DNA of 64,000 nt from Candidatus Eiseniibacteriota bacterium. Lineage in GTDB: Bacteria; Eisenbacteria; RBG-16-71-46; CAIMUX01; WJJG01. The DNA is taken from NCBI GenBank assembly GCA_023129715.1, contig JAGMBO010000040.1, forward strand, positions 1 to 64,000, written 5' to 3'. The notes beneath the pieces are model-generated. The model made no database searches. It was not told the DNA's origin and was given only the letters and a program-made list of their open reading frames with translations. The position numbers and the translations under genes are program-made. Of this stretch, positions 17,842-26,911 are shown piece after piece. Within the stretch, counting starts at the first letter, position 1, and every line of letters starts with the position of its first letter.

Positions 17842-19094
17842 GGCGCCCCTTTCCGTGGGGCCGGGTGGTGCCGGTGGCCCGAGCTCCGCTGCGCAGCGCC
17901 GACGTTGTCGGCGCGTTTTTCGAGGCGCTGAGCTCCCGACGCGTCCATCTCGCCGAGCGCCTGCGCCAGGCGCTGGGCGAGGCGATGGAATGGGACGGAA
18001 CGCTCGTCCTCGGCACCTCGGCGCGCGCCCTGATCAGCCGATGTCTCGCCGGCCTGGCCCGCCAGACGGGGACGCGACGGGTGATCGTGCCGGCCTTTGG
18101 CTGTCGGGCGGTGAGGCAGGCCGTCGCCGAAGCGGACTGCGAGCCGGTTGCCTGTGATCTCGATGCGGCTACGGGTGGCATCGATCCCTCGGCGTTGGCC
18201 AGGGCGCTGCGGGAACCAGCCGCGGCGGTTGTTCTGGTTCCGCTCTTCGGCGTCGCGGGCACCCTGACGGCCTGCAGCGAGATTGCGCAGCGAGCCGGGG
18301 TGCCGACGGTGGTGGACGGGGCCCAAGCCTTCTGCCCTCAATTGCCCCCCCTGGTACCCCACGCGCGAGCCCATGTCTTCAGCTTCGCTCCCGGGAAGCA
18401 CGTACCCCTCTTCAGTGGTGGCATGGCCCTCTACCCCGGCGGGGCGGACGAGCCGTTTGCGGACCAGGCAGACGGGCGAACGGATCCTGGTCCGCCTGCG
18501 GAAATGGACGCCACATCCGTCTCCTCTGCCGCAGGTGCTCTCGCTGCGGCCATGCAAGCGCTGCTCTATGCACTCCTTTGGCGCCCCCGTGCGCACCGGG
18601 CGCTCGTGGCAATGGTCGCGCGTCGGGCACGTGACGAGGGTCCGGGCACCCGACATCTGTGGGCGTTCTCCGCGGCACTCGGGCTCCGCCTGTTGCCTCT
18701 CTTGAAGGCCGATCGCGACCGACGGCACGAGAACGAGCGGCTCTACCGGCGGCTGCTGGCCGGCTGGACGGAGGGGACCACCCGCCCTGGGAGCTCCCGC
18801 GGAGCGGCCCACCGAAGCGTGCAACTCGCCTGCGGAGAGTCACCCGCGCTGCCCCTGTTGCGGTTCCCGATTCTCCTGCCGGAGGGGACGGCTCGCGAGC
18901 GGCTTATCGTGCGACTCTGGCAGCAGGGATTCTGGGTTTCGGAGACCAACTATGGGCTGGATGGAGATCAGGAGGCCTTCCCCGGTGCTTGGGACTACCG
19001 CCGCCGCCTGTTGACTCTCCCTGTACACGCTGGTATGGGAAGCGAGGACATCCACCGGCTGGTCGATCTCCTGTGCAGCGAGGTCATGCGGTGA
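17838..19094 (+). CDS. DegT/DnrJ/EryC1-type PLP aminotransferase
   Basis: 418-residue fold-type I PLP enzyme of the sugar aminotransferase family. ATG 17838 overlaps the upstream stop. The PLP lysine is Lys187 in VFSFAPGKHVPLFSGG, preceded by VVDGAQAFCP, the Asp that holds the pyridine nitrogen. VIVPAFGCRAVRQAVAEADCEPVACDLD matches the family's nucleotide-sugar side. It would install an amino group on a keto-sugar, which fits with a YdjC deacetylase and a FemAB-like acylase in the same operon. The C-terminal 130 residues are more divergent and Arg-rich than usual. The next gene begins two bases after its stop. Confidence 0.82.
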   Translation: MRRPFPWGRVVPVARAPLRSADVVGAFFEALSSRRVHLAERLRQALGEAMEWDGTLVLGTSARALISRCLAGLARQTGTRRVIVPAFGCRAVRQAVAEADCEPVACDLDAATGGIDPSALARALREPAAAVVLVPLFGVAGTLTACSEIAQRAGVPTVVDGAQAFCPQLPPLVPHARAHVFSFAPGKHVPLFSGGMALYPGGADEPFADQADGRTDPGPPAEMDATSVSSAAGALAAAMQALLYALLWRPRAHRALVAMVARRARDEGPGTRHLWAFSAALGLRLLPLLKADRDRRHENERLYRRLLAGWTEGTTRPGSSRGAAHRSVQLACGESPALPLLRFPILLPEGTARERLIVRLWQQGFWVSETNYGLDGDQEAFPGAWDYRRRLLTLPVHAGMGSEDIHRLVDLLCSEVMR

Positions 19095-19095
19095 A

Positions 19096-21645
19096 ATGAT
19101 GTTGGGATCTGGCAGATTCTCGGGTCGGTCTGCGACTCAGGTTCCCGCCTGGATCGGATGGGGCCTGCTCGGAGTGGCAGTCCTCTTCGGCTACCTGCTC
19201 ACCGCCCCGATCCTCGAGCCGGGCCACAACCGTGCCGGCGATGATGCGATCCACTTGGCCTACGCATACGAGCTGAAACATTCTCTCGAGGCGCAGCAGA
19301 GTGTTTTCGGCTGGAGCTACGTCTACGGAGTCGGTGCGCCCCTATTCGTTCTGCGCCCGCCACTCTTCTACAGTCTAGTGGTCTTCCTGCACATGATCTC
19401 GGGGGAGCACATCCCTCTGGCCCTCAGCAGCAAGCTGATCTACCTGTTCTGCATGGTCGCCTTCCCCGGAGCGGTATTCTACTTCATGCGCGCACTGCGC
19501 TTTCGTCCCCTGGAGGCAGGTGCGGCAGCACTCTTCAGTCTACTTCCGATCAGCACGTTCGGCCACACACTGGATGCCTATTTCACACTTGGACTTGCCA
19601 AACAAGTTGTCCCAATCCTGCTCTTCCCGATCGCCGTGGCTTGGGGACATCGTGCGCTGGCCGGTGAGCGGTCTCCCCTGCTCGCGGCGATCCTAGGCGC
19701 GATCATCCTGCTCGGACATCCCTACGTTGCCTTCTGTCTCGTTCTCGTCCTGGGACTCGACTGGCTGATTCTGCTACTGGGCAAGGGAGGACGATTCGGA
19801 CTGCGGAGCCTCGGCCGCCTGGCGGTTCTGCTGGTGTGCATCGTCATGCTGAGCGCGTTCTATCTCGTGCCGATGGAGCTGTCGCCGGAGATCATGCGAA
19901 CCGGGGGGTACAGCGCCACCTGGCGGAGTGGATTCGAGGTGATCTGTGAGACGGCCGCGCGAACAGGAGAGCTCCTGATCAACGGAGGCCTGCTCGACAC
20001 CACCGCGGCCGGCCGCTTCGGCGGGGGGGATTGGGGTTGGCATGACAACGCGGGGGTGGCGCGGATTCCGATCCTCTCGTGGCTCGCCCTGGCGGGGTTG
20101 CTGCTCGCGTTGTTTCGGCTCAAACACGCGGGCGCGGCCCTGGCGGCGTGCGGGTTTCTGGCTTCCTTTCTCCTCTTCATCGGCCCGGATGATGTACCCC
20201 TCCTTACATGGATTCCACTGCAGGGACAGTTCCAGTACATCCATGCCGTGTTCCTGCTCGAGTTCTTCGCCATCGTGCTGGCGGGTGTTGCCCTGGGCAC
20301 AATCCTGCGGCAGGTCTATGTCCTCGCGCGGTCTCGGTTTCCTGGAACCACGGGCAACCGTCGCCCTTCCACGGGCAATCTGCTAGCAGCCATCCTGGTG
20401 ATCGTGCTTGCCCTGGCGGCGGTCTTCAGTCCCGGTCGGGAACGGTGGGCCTATTCGTCGCAGGTGGTGGATACGCGGCCTGCCGATACGCGCGGCTCGC
20501 AGTTTCTTCCTTCGGGTCGGGTCCTGGCCCACAGCGACCGCGATTTCGCCGCCTGCCTGGATGCGCTCCGCCGATCTCCGCCCCTGACGCGACTCTATGG
20601 CGCACCGGCGGGAGAGGCGGATCCAACCGAAGTCTACTATCTCAACCTCGCCCCTGCGCTGCTCAATCAAACGAACGTGATCAGCGGGTTCTTCGCCGTC
20701 GAGGTAGGCGGAGCGAACCATATGCTCAATGAACACTTCCGCAAAGAGGCCGCGGGGAATTCCAATCTGCTCTCGCTCTACAACGTGCGACATCTTCTCG
20801 CCCATCGCTCGAATCGGGAGCAGTTCCTGCCACTCGGCACCCGGATCATGCCGCTGGTCGAAGACGGCTCATGGGTGCTCTATCGGCTGCTCGGATCCTT
20901 CCACAGCTTCGACTATGCTCGGACGAAGCCCATCCTGGTTCTGGCAAGTCGCGTGCATTGGGAAGAGATGTGCCACGAATGGTTGATGAGTTACAGCAGT
21001 CTACCCTCGGCGGCGGCACTTCCTCCCCTGGTACTGAGTGATGAGCAGCGGGTGTCGCGGCTGGAGCTGGATCCGGAACGCTTCGCTGCGGTGTTCCTGG
21101 TCGACTACGAGCTCGCCGGTGAGCGTGATGCACGGCAAGCGCGGCGCCTTCTCGAAGCGTTCCAGGGGGCCGGCGGCGTCGTCGTGACCATGGAGCCGTT
21201 CGTTGACCTGCCCGCCGTGGTGGCGGGTGATCAGCCTTGGCTCATCGATCCCCTGGTTCTGCAAGGCGTCGGGCATGAGGTCACTATCCGGGAGACCCGC
21301 AATGTGCGCCACGACCACCGGGCGCACTACACCGCCACCGCCGAGCATCTCTACCTCTTCAAGACCGCCTACTATCATGGGTGGCGCCCCTTCGTCGATG
21401 GAGAGGAGGTGCCGCTGCTCAACGTCAGTCCTGGCTTCGTCGGCTTCTTCGGCCCGGCCGGCGAGCACGAGATCCGAATCGCCTATCGCGGCGCCAATGG
21501 CGCGGGCTGGGGTCGGGGGATCAGTGGCGTCACCCTGCTTCTGATGGCGGCTTGGTGGGGGCGTGGTCTGGTAGGGCGCCTAGTGAGGCGGCGGGCGCCC
21601 CGCGGCGGCAGTCGGCCTGCTGGCGATTCGGGGAGGCACCCATGA
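19096..21645 (+). CDS. Large PTPS-related/YfhO-like polytopic membrane protein
   Basis: 849-residue membrane protein with about 11 helices in the first 450 residues and a large extracytoplasmic C-terminal domain. The N-terminus has the 6-pyruvoyl-tetrahydropterin-synthase-related membrane pattern: GDDAIHLAYAYELKHSLE, then YGVGAPLFVLRPPLFYSLVVFLH. GT-C glycosyltransferases and YfhO share this arrangement of an early acidic pair and a late soluble domain. The soluble part ends in a beta domain (YTATAEHLYLFKTAYYHGWRPFVDGEEVPLLNVSPGFVGFF), typical of YfhO-like proteins that add a sugar to a surface polymer. A last helix (GISGVTLLLMAAWWG) precedes a basic tail. Two tandem ATG codons open the gene. 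It is the likely membrane transferase of the operon. Confidence 0.78.
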   Translation: MMLGSGRFSGRSATQVPAWIGWGLLGVAVLFGYLLTAPILEPGHNRAGDDAIHLAYAYELKHSLEAQQSVFGWSYVYGVGAPLFVLRPPLFYSLVVFLHMISGEHIPLALSSKLIYLFCMVAFPGAVFYFMRALRFRPLEAGAAALFSLLPISTFGHTLDAYFTLGLAKQVVPILLFPIAVAWGHRALAGERSPLLAAILGAIILLGHPYVAFCLVLVLGLDWLILLLGKGGRFGLRSLGRLAVLLVCIVMLSAFYLVPMELSPEIMRTGGYSATWRSGFEVICETAARTGELLINGGLLDTTAAGRFGGGDWGWHDNAGVARIPILSWLALAGLLLALFRLKHAGAALAACGFLASFLLFIGPDDVPLLTWIPLQGQFQYIHAVFLLEFFAIVLAGVALGTILRQVYVLARSRFPGTTGNRRPSTGNLLAAILVIVLALAAVFSPGRERWAYSSQVVDTRPADTRGSQFLPSGRVLAHSDRDFAACLDALRRSPPLTRLYGAPAGEADPTEVYYLNLAPALLNQTNVISGFFAVEVGGANHMLNEHFRKEAAGNSNLLSLYNVRHLLAHRSNREQFLPLGTRIMPLVEDGSWVLYRLLGSFHSFDYARTKPILVLASRVHWEEMCHEWLMSYSSLPSAAALPPLVLSDEQRVSRLELDPERFAAVFLVDYELAGERDARQARRLLEAFQGAGGVVVTMEPFVDLPAVVAGDQPWLIDPLVLQGVGHEVTIRETRNVRHDHRAHYTATAEHLYLFKTAYYHGWRPFVDGEEVPLLNVSPGFVGFFGPAGEHEIRIAYRGANGAGWGRGISGVTLLLMAAWWGRGLVGRLVRRRAPRGGSRPAGDSGRHP

Positions 21646-22082
21646 TTCGGCCTGCGGATCCACCAGGAGAAAAGGCGGGACCAGCCGGGAAGATCAAGGC
21701 TCTGCGGGTCGGAATCCTTGCTGCCGCCCTACTGCTCTGGATTGGTGTGCTCGTGTTCCGCGAGGCAGTGCTGCGGATTCCGGTCCTGATTGGTCCCAGG
21801 GGCGGCGTGGCGACGGAGAGTCTGCGTCTGGAACTGGAGTGGAATCCCCTGTGGGGCATCGATTCGGTTCTCTACGAGGTCGAAGTCGATTCGCTGAATG
21901 GGGCATTCGAGCACCTGGTCCTGCAGGAGACATGCCTCTCCGAACCGGAGCTGCGCCGCGATGGCGTGCTTCAAAGTGGTCGCACCTACTACTGGCGGGT
22001 GCGGGGGGGGTGGGACGGCAAGCCGGCGCGCTGGTCCCCAACGGCGACCTTCAGAACTGGCCCCCTGCCGAAAACTCCGTAG
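21642..22082 (+). CDS. Single-span protein with fibronectin-III-like domain
   Basis: 146-residue protein. ATG 21642 overlaps the upstream TGA and follows GGGGAGG; the track's 233-codon frame begins in the previous gene and is not needed. One helix (VGILAAALLLWIGVLVFREAVL) is followed by an Fn3-like domain (ESLRLELEWNPLWGIDSVLYEVEVD, SGRTYYWRVRGGWDGKPARWSPTATFRTG). Domains of this kind bind proteins or glycans outside the membrane. It is the last gene of the operon that starts at 11901. Function unknown. Confidence 0.7.
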   Translation: MIRPADPPGEKAGPAGKIKALRVGILAAALLLWIGVLVFREAVLRIPVLIGPRGGVATESLRLELEWNPLWGIDSVLYEVEVDSLNGAFEHLVLQETCLSEPELRRDGVLQSGRTYYWRVRGGWDGKPARWSPTATFRTGPLPKTP

Positions 22083-22422
22083 CGCTTCAATTCCATTGAT
22101 CGTGATCCGTAATTCGCCCCGTAACCTCCCCCACAGCGCAGCAAGCTCACACCTCTCCCCGTCCTCGGCGGCGTTCAGCACGACTATCGACTGGTAGCAT
22201 AGTCCCGGAATGGTTCGCTGCTCCGCATGGCCGCAGATCGGCCCACATGTCCCCGGTCGTTGGAGCACTGTCCCACGCCCGAACTTGACTGCGAGACGGC
22301 CTCGACACGCCCTTTTCCCCGCTCCGACGCGACCGCAAATCCAGTCAATCAATCGCCGGACCGACCACGCTGTTTCGGAATGGACTTCTCGCGGACCACG
22401 GCCGGGGGAAAAGGGTAAATGG
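22083..22422. other. Convergent intergenic region with a dispersed repeat
   Basis: 340 bp between the end of the glycan operon and the end of the minus-strand FGE-like gene. It holds a 42-bp stretch (22153-22194) that recurs at 26829-26870. I see no gene and no clear terminator. Confidence 0.55.
22153..22194. repeat. Dispersed non-coding repeat, copy matching 26829-26870
   Basis: 42 bp with the core CTCGGCGGCGTTCAGCACGA, matching 26829-26870 at about 86 percent in the same orientation. Confidence 0.6.
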
Positions 22423-23484
22423 TCAAGGGCTCGCAGTCCTGGCAGCTCGGAAACCGAAGTCGAAGTCGCTGTACTGCGGGGAGATGTAGTGGATCCGATA
22501 GGCACAGCGCAACTCGCTGGCGCCGGTGGTCCAGGCGCCGCCGCGAACCACACGGGAAGTCCCACTAGTCAGCCCAGTTGGATCGGTTACCGAAGCCGTC
22601 CCAAGATCGCACAGCCACCAGTCGTTGCACCACTCCCACACGTTCCCCGCCATGTCCGAGAGGGCCAACGCTTCCGGCGCGTCCGGATAGCTCCCCACAG
22701 GGGAGGTCCAAAGGACGCAGTATTCGTCAGGGCCGAAGTTCACCCGGCTGCAATCCGGTGCCTCATCCCCCCACGGGTAGATCCGCTCGTCATCCCACTG
22801 CGCCGCGTACTCCCACTCCGCATCCGTCGGCAGCCGGTAGCCTTGCGCCCCATACGGATCTCCCCCGTTGCACGACCAGTCACCGCTGTGTTCGTAAGCC
22901 CGCGGCAAACTCGCCTGAAGGCTCAGCCAGTCGCAGTAGCGCACCGACCCGTACCAGGTGACCTCTTTCACCGGGTGGTCCGCAGGGTCGTAGCCGCCCG
23001 GGTAGGCGCTCTGCGCTGCACTCGATGGCGATTCCCGCAGGTAGAAGCTCCCAGCCCCATCGAACTGGATCTCGCTGTAGTCATTGTCCAGATCCAGAAG
23101 CTTCTCGGTGCTCCCGTCGAGGTTGTCCTGCACCGAAGTGGTCGTGGCAGTCACATAGCCCTGGTCATATGCCCACTGCACCGCCTCCAGGTACTCCTGG
23201 TTCGTCACCTCGTGCTTGCAAAGGTAAAAGTCCCGCGTCAGGGTCACCTCGTGCTCGTCCTCCCCGCAGTAGGCCACCCCGTCACCCATGATGAAGACGC
23301 CCGCAGGGACCGTGACCATCGGGATCGGGTTCGGATCGTCATAGAAGGTCAGGCTGTCAATCTCTCCCAAGCTGTGTTCCTCGACAGTCGCGCCCTTGTG
23401 CATCCGCATCTTCCACTCACCCTGACTCGCCGCTGCGCCAAAAGCCAGCGCCAGAACCATCACCACCATGATGCGTCGTCTCAT
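22423..23484 (-). CDS. Exported FGE-sulfatase (SUMF1-type) domain protein, catalytic Cys absent
   Basis: 353-residue exported protein. AGGAGGAGG lies before ATG 23484 and a signal peptide follows (MRRRIMVVMVLALAFGAAASQ). About residues 55-350 form a formylglycine-generating-enzyme fold: VPAGVFIMGDG, HEVTLTRDFYLCKHEVTNQEYL, PVKEVTWYGSVRYCDWLS, YRLPTDAEWEYAAQ, NVWEWCNDWW, RVVRGGAWTTG and DFGFRAAR. In true FGE the block after RGG carries the two copper-binding Cys; here it reads GGAWTTGASELRCAYR, with neither in register. It is therefore probably a non-catalytic or lectin-like SUMF-fold protein. An extra N-terminal segment (LGEIDSLTFYDDP) resembles the IDS.TF motif of FCB surface proteins. The next minus gene upstream ends 67 bases away, so co-transcription is possible. 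Confidence 0.85.
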   Translation of the reverse strand: MRRRIMVVMVLALAFGAAASQGEWKMRMHKGATVEEHSLGEIDSLTFYDDPNPIPMVTVPAGVFIMGDGVAYCGEDEHEVTLTRDFYLCKHEVTNQEYLEAVQWAYDQGYVTATTTSVQDNLDGSTEKLLDLDNDYSEIQFDGAGSFYLRESPSSAAQSAYPGGYDPADHPVKEVTWYGSVRYCDWLSLQASLPRAYEHSGDWSCNGGDPYGAQGYRLPTDAEWEYAAQWDDERIYPWGDEAPDCSRVNFGPDEYCVLWTSPVGSYPDAPEALALSDMAGNVWEWCNDWWLCDLGTASVTDPTGLTSGTSRVVRGGAWTTGASELRCAYRIHYISPQYSDFDFGFRAARTASP

Positions 23485-23551
23485 TACTCTATCCTCCTCC
23501 TGCTGCCAATGATCACACTTGCTTGCCTCGTCGCCATTCCTGTCCCGTCGG

Positions 23552-24118
23552 TCACGGCAGCAGGATCATCTGCCTGCTCTCTTGAACTCCGGGGGCAGTC
23601 AGGTTGTAGAAATAGACTCCGCTGGCAACCTTGCGGCCATCATCGTCTCGACCGTCCCACCGCACGGTATGCGGCCCGGCTGAGCGCTTCTCTTTCAACA
23701 GGGAACGGATCAGACGCCCGTTCACACTGTAGATCGCCAACTCCACGGGCCCCTCGCGGGGAAGCTCGAAGTCGATCCGTGTCTCCGGCGCGAAGGGGTT
23801 GGGTTGATTCTGGAATAGGTGAATGGCCTTGAAGGCCGCGACGATCTCACCGGGGTCCTCGACACCCGAGAAGCCCCACAGGAACTCGATCCTCTCGATC
23901 TCGTCGTTGGAGAAGCGGTCAGGCCCATGGGAGGCCATTACGAAGAGGGTATCGCCATCAAACTCAAGCCGGGTGACATCGGCAATCGCGTAGATCGAAC
24001 TCTGGCCCCCTACCTGCCGAATGGCGAGCATCGGCTCCTCGGCCAGTGCTGGTCGCACGAGGACAGGAAGAGAGATGACGACCATTACTCCCACTGCAAC
24101 TATGCTTGTGATGCGCAT
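23552..24118 (-). CDS. Small secreted protein with FlgD-like C-terminal domain
   Basis: 188-residue exported protein. ATG 24118 with AGAGGAGGACAAGTC before it is much better than the TTG at 24205 used by the track. The signal peptide is MRITSIVAVGVMVVISLPVLVRPALA. A short domain (about 30-100) contains SIYAIADVTRLEFDGDTLFV and DEIERIEFLWG, two copies of an I..V..L.F motif also seen in the FGE-like neighbour. The rest is the FlgD-Ig-like module (QPNPFAPETRIDFELP, GRLIRSLLKEK, VRWDGRDDDGR, SGVYFYNL). It lies between the beta-helix gene and the FGE-like gene on the same strand and may form one transcript with them. Role unknown. Confidence 0.75.
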   Translation of the reverse strand: MRITSIVAVGVMVVISLPVLVRPALAEEPMLAIRQVGGQSSIYAIADVTRLEFDGDTLFVMASHGPDRFSNDEIERIEFLWGFSGVEDPGEIVAAFKAIHLFQNQPNPFAPETRIDFELPREGPVELAIYSVNGRLIRSLLKEKRSAGPHTVRWDGRDDDGRKVASGVYFYNLTAPGVQESRQMILLP

Positions 24119-24194
24119 GACTTGTCCTCCTCTATTGCGTGGGTTCGCTCGTTGCCACCCCAGCGAACTCATGTGCCGGACCCAGATGCCGATC

Positions 24195-26513
24195 TCACCT
24201 GACAACCACCACCCTCCTCACCACCTTCTCCTCTCCAACGCTGAGTCGCAGGAAGTACGCCCCTGCTGGCACTCGATGCCCCAGCGCGTCCGTGCCGTTC
24301 CAGGTGAGGGTGCCAGTGGCTTGGCCGTCGCTCATGAGAGTCCGGACCACGCGCCCGGCGGGATCGTAGATGGTTAGCCGGGCAGACTGCTCTGCTCCCG
24401 TGGGCAGCACGTAGCGGATCCGGGCGATCCTCGAGACGGGATTCGGAGACAGACTCGCCCAGAGCACCTGAGGATCCGGTTCCGCCTCAGCGGCCTGCGG
24501 ATCTGTGCACCCGACCGGCCAGGCACCGATCAGGCCACAACCCACCTGATTACAGGGCGAGTAGTTCCACAGGTGGTAGTCGCCGTTATCGGCGTCGCAG
24601 AAGCACGGGTCGGCGGAGAAGTTGCCGTTGATGCCAAACTGGCCTGCAATAGGGCCGACCCAGTCGCCGCCAGCATTTCCGTAGAGATCGCAACACGTGA
24701 GTGTGATCGCGCTGCCCGCCACAGCCACCCCCTGGGTGCTAAAGGCGATGATCGTATTCGCCAGCGCCGGCAGGATGCTGAGCGAATGGATGACGCCACC
24801 GCTCGGGGCTGAATGGCCCACAAACGTGCAGCTGGTGAGCGCGGGAGAAGAGTTGCTGCCGCATGATACTCCACCGCCAACGTTGGCCGAGTTGCTGTCA
24901 AATGTACATTCGCTGACGGTAGGCGCGGCGTTGGCACCGCAACATATTCCGCCGCCGGCAGTCTGAGCAGCATTGCCAGCGAGCATGCAGTCGAGGATCG
25001 TGGGGGAGGTGCCGGTTGAACAGAGGATTGCTCCTCCAAAGCCCTTGTTGCCGCCGATGATCGTCACTCCATCAAGCACCGATCCGGGGCCCTCACCCGT
25101 CTTGAAGACGAAACCGCGTCCCAGTCCTTGGCAATCAATGATCGCTCCCTGCCGGACCCTGCCGTGTGTCCGGATGATGATCGCCTTCCCGCGAAAGGAG
25201 ATGTCTCGATTCCCCTCGCCCGTGTATGTCCCCGCGGCGAGTTCGATGACATCCACGCTCCTCGTCTTGCCCCCAACCCCGTCGACTGCCGCCTGGATGG
25301 TGGGATAATCGCCGGTGCCATCGGGCGTGACGATCGTCCGGACACAGTAGACCGGCCATGCTCCAATCAGGCCGCACCCGGGGTTGTAGTCAGGGGCACA
25401 AGGAGAGTCATCCCACAGAGTGTAAGGGGATTCAGAGTGTACCCCGCCGCAGAAAAGGGGATCCGCGCCGATGTTCCCAGCGCTGCCAGACTGATCAGCG
25501 ATGTTCCCCACCCAGTCGCCTCCGGCATTGTCAAAGAGGTCGCAGCAAGTGAGGGTGACGTTGCCGACGGATCCGCTGTATACGCCCTCTCCCGCTGTGC
25601 TAAAGGCGACGATACTGTTCTCCAGTGTCACGGAGGCGGAGGCGCCGAAGACATACAGTCCGCCCCCCTCCGGAGCCGCGTTGCCAGAGAAAGTGCAGGA
25701 TGTAACTGACGGCGATGCGCCCCACACACCCATACCGCCGCCCGCGCTGACGGCCGAATTGCCGAGGAAGGTGCAGCCGGAAAGCGTCTGGGACGCGGAA
25801 ATGAACGCGAAGGAGTGAAACCCTCCGGAAATGTCAGCCTCGTTGTTCTCGAAGATACAGTTCGTGACAATCGGGTAACAGCCATCCCAAGCGGCCATTC
25901 CTCCAGCGGCACCCTGCGCTGAATTCCCGGCGAAAACGCAGTTGGTGACTGTTGGCGAGGAGGACACCCCGCAGTCCAACCCGCCTGCTCCGCCGGCGGT
26001 GTTCCCGGAGAAGATGCAGTCGCTGATCGCCGAATAGCAGTACTCGCAGCTTATCGCCCCTCCCCAGTCGGCATGGTTCCCGGTGAAGATGCAGTTCGTG
26101 AGGGTCGGGGAGGCGCTGGTGATGTATATCGCGCCGCCATAGACATCAGTGGGCTGATAGCCATTCGTGATAGTAAGACCCTCCACTACCGCACCGGATG
26201 TCTCACCGGAGTGGAAATGGAACCCTCGGTGCGGGTTGCCCGGACTGCCCTCGCAGTCGATGATACACAGCTCGGGCTCCCCGCTCTGCGATCTCACCGT
26301 GATTGTTTCGCCCACGTAATCGAGGTCGTAGTTCCCGTCTCCAGTGAATGTCCCGTCTGCGAGTTCGACGATGTCGCCGGCATCGGCTGAATCAATCGCG
26401 GCCTGAATCGTCGGAGCATCACCGCTGCCATCGGGCAGGACGTACCATGTCCGAGCAGCGGCGAGTGAAGGAACGAGGACGGCAAGCAGAAGACTAGCGT
26501 ACAGACGCCACAT
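24195..26513 (-). CDS. Secreted right-handed parallel beta-helix protein with FlgD-like C-terminus
   Basis: 772-residue exported protein. ATG 26513 follows a G-rich Shine-Dalgarno; GTG 26516 is the track start. After the signal peptide (MWRLYASLLLAVLVPSLAAA) there are two copies of a large unit. Each begins with a YPTIQAA or APTIQAAIDSA block and VELA.GT(Y/F)TG.GN, and continues into beta-helix rungs of the type PTLTNCIFTGNHADWGGAI. Each unit ends with CGLIGAWPV. The last 85 residues are the FlgD-Ig-like module (SPNPVSRIARIRYVLP, GRVVRTLMSDG, LTWNGTDALG, PAGAYFLRL). Such proteins are usually surface adhesins or polysaccharide-active; no lyase catalytic set is evident. A paralogue with the same layout is at 42525-45152. 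Confidence 0.85.
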   Translation of the reverse strand: MWRLYASLLLAVLVPSLAAARTWYVLPDGSGDAPTIQAAIDSADAGDIVELADGTFTGDGNYDLDYVGETITVRSQSGEPELCIIDCEGSPGNPHRGFHFHSGETSGAVVEGLTITNGYQPTDVYGGAIYITSASPTLTNCIFTGNHADWGGAISCEYCYSAISDCIFSGNTAGGAGGLDCGVSSSPTVTNCVFAGNSAQGAAGGMAAWDGCYPIVTNCIFENNEADISGGFHSFAFISASQTLSGCTFLGNSAVSAGGGMGVWGASPSVTSCTFSGNAAPEGGGLYVFGASASVTLENSIVAFSTAGEGVYSGSVGNVTLTCCDLFDNAGGDWVGNIADQSGSAGNIGADPLFCGGVHSESPYTLWDDSPCAPDYNPGCGLIGAWPVYCVRTIVTPDGTGDYPTIQAAVDGVGGKTRSVDVIELAAGTYTGEGNRDISFRGKAIIIRTHGRVRQGAIIDCQGLGRGFVFKTGEGPGSVLDGVTIIGGNKGFGGAILCSTGTSPTILDCMLAGNAAQTAGGGICCGANAAPTVSECTFDSNSANVGGGVSCGSNSSPALTSCTFVGHSAPSGGVIHSLSILPALANTIIAFSTQGVAVAGSAITLTCCDLYGNAGGDWVGPIAGQFGINGNFSADPCFCDADNGDYHLWNYSPCNQVGCGLIGAWPVGCTDPQAAEAEPDPQVLWASLSPNPVSRIARIRYVLPTGAEQSARLTIYDPAGRVVRTLMSDGQATGTLTWNGTDALGHRVPAGAYFLRLSVGEEKVVRRVVVVR

Positions 26514-26573
26514 CACCCCCCCCCTTCTACCTCACGGCATCAGCGTCACGTTCAAGGGCCTTGCGGCGCTGCG

Positions 26574-26603
26574 ATTATATCCCACGGAGGTCGTCACTGC
26601 CAG
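26574..26603 (-). promoter_or_regulatory. Predicted promoter of the beta-helix gene
   Basis: On the minus strand TATAAT (26574-26579) stands 18 bp downstream of CTGGCA (26598-26603). The -10 is perfect, the -35 matches 4 of 6. It lies about 60 bp upstream of ATG 26513. Confidence 0.5.
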
Positions 26604-26806
26604 GATGGATCCGGCAGCTAGCGTAGGCGGACAAGACGGGCAACGTTTTCAATCACGGGGTCTTACAAGCACGTCGCCGTTCCATGAAACGACGACATCC
26701 ATGCGGCATTCGAGGGGCTGGCACCGCCAAGGCTTCAAATGGTGGGCGGCCATCGCAGGCGATTCACAGGATCCCGGACCCGCACCCTGAGCTGAAGCAG
26801 CCTCCA

Positions 26807-26844
26807 CCGAGAACCGGGAAGCTCCTGGCTCTCCCGGTTCTCGG
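26807..26844. terminator. Perfect 13-bp hairpin downstream of hipT
   Basis: CCGAGAACCGGGA and TCCCGGTTCTCGG pair perfectly around a 12-base loop, 124 bases past the hipT stop. No T-run follows on either strand. The right arm runs into the dispersed repeat, so it may belong to that element instead. Confidence 0.45.
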
Positions 26845-26911
26845 CGGCGTCCAGCACGACTACCGCCTGCCAGTCTCTGCAGGTATTTGGTTGCGGCGCG
26901 GCGTACGATAT
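26829..26911. repeat. Composite dispersed non-coding repeat
   Basis: The left 42 bp match 22153-22194 and the right 49 bp (26863-26911) match 7593-7640. This copy appears to join two segments that occur separately elsewhere in the window. Confidence 0.6.

Noticed and set aside
22210-23832. 540-codon plus-strand ORF
   Set aside because: Antisense of the FGE-like gene, whose Shine-Dalgarno, signal peptide and fold motifs are clear.
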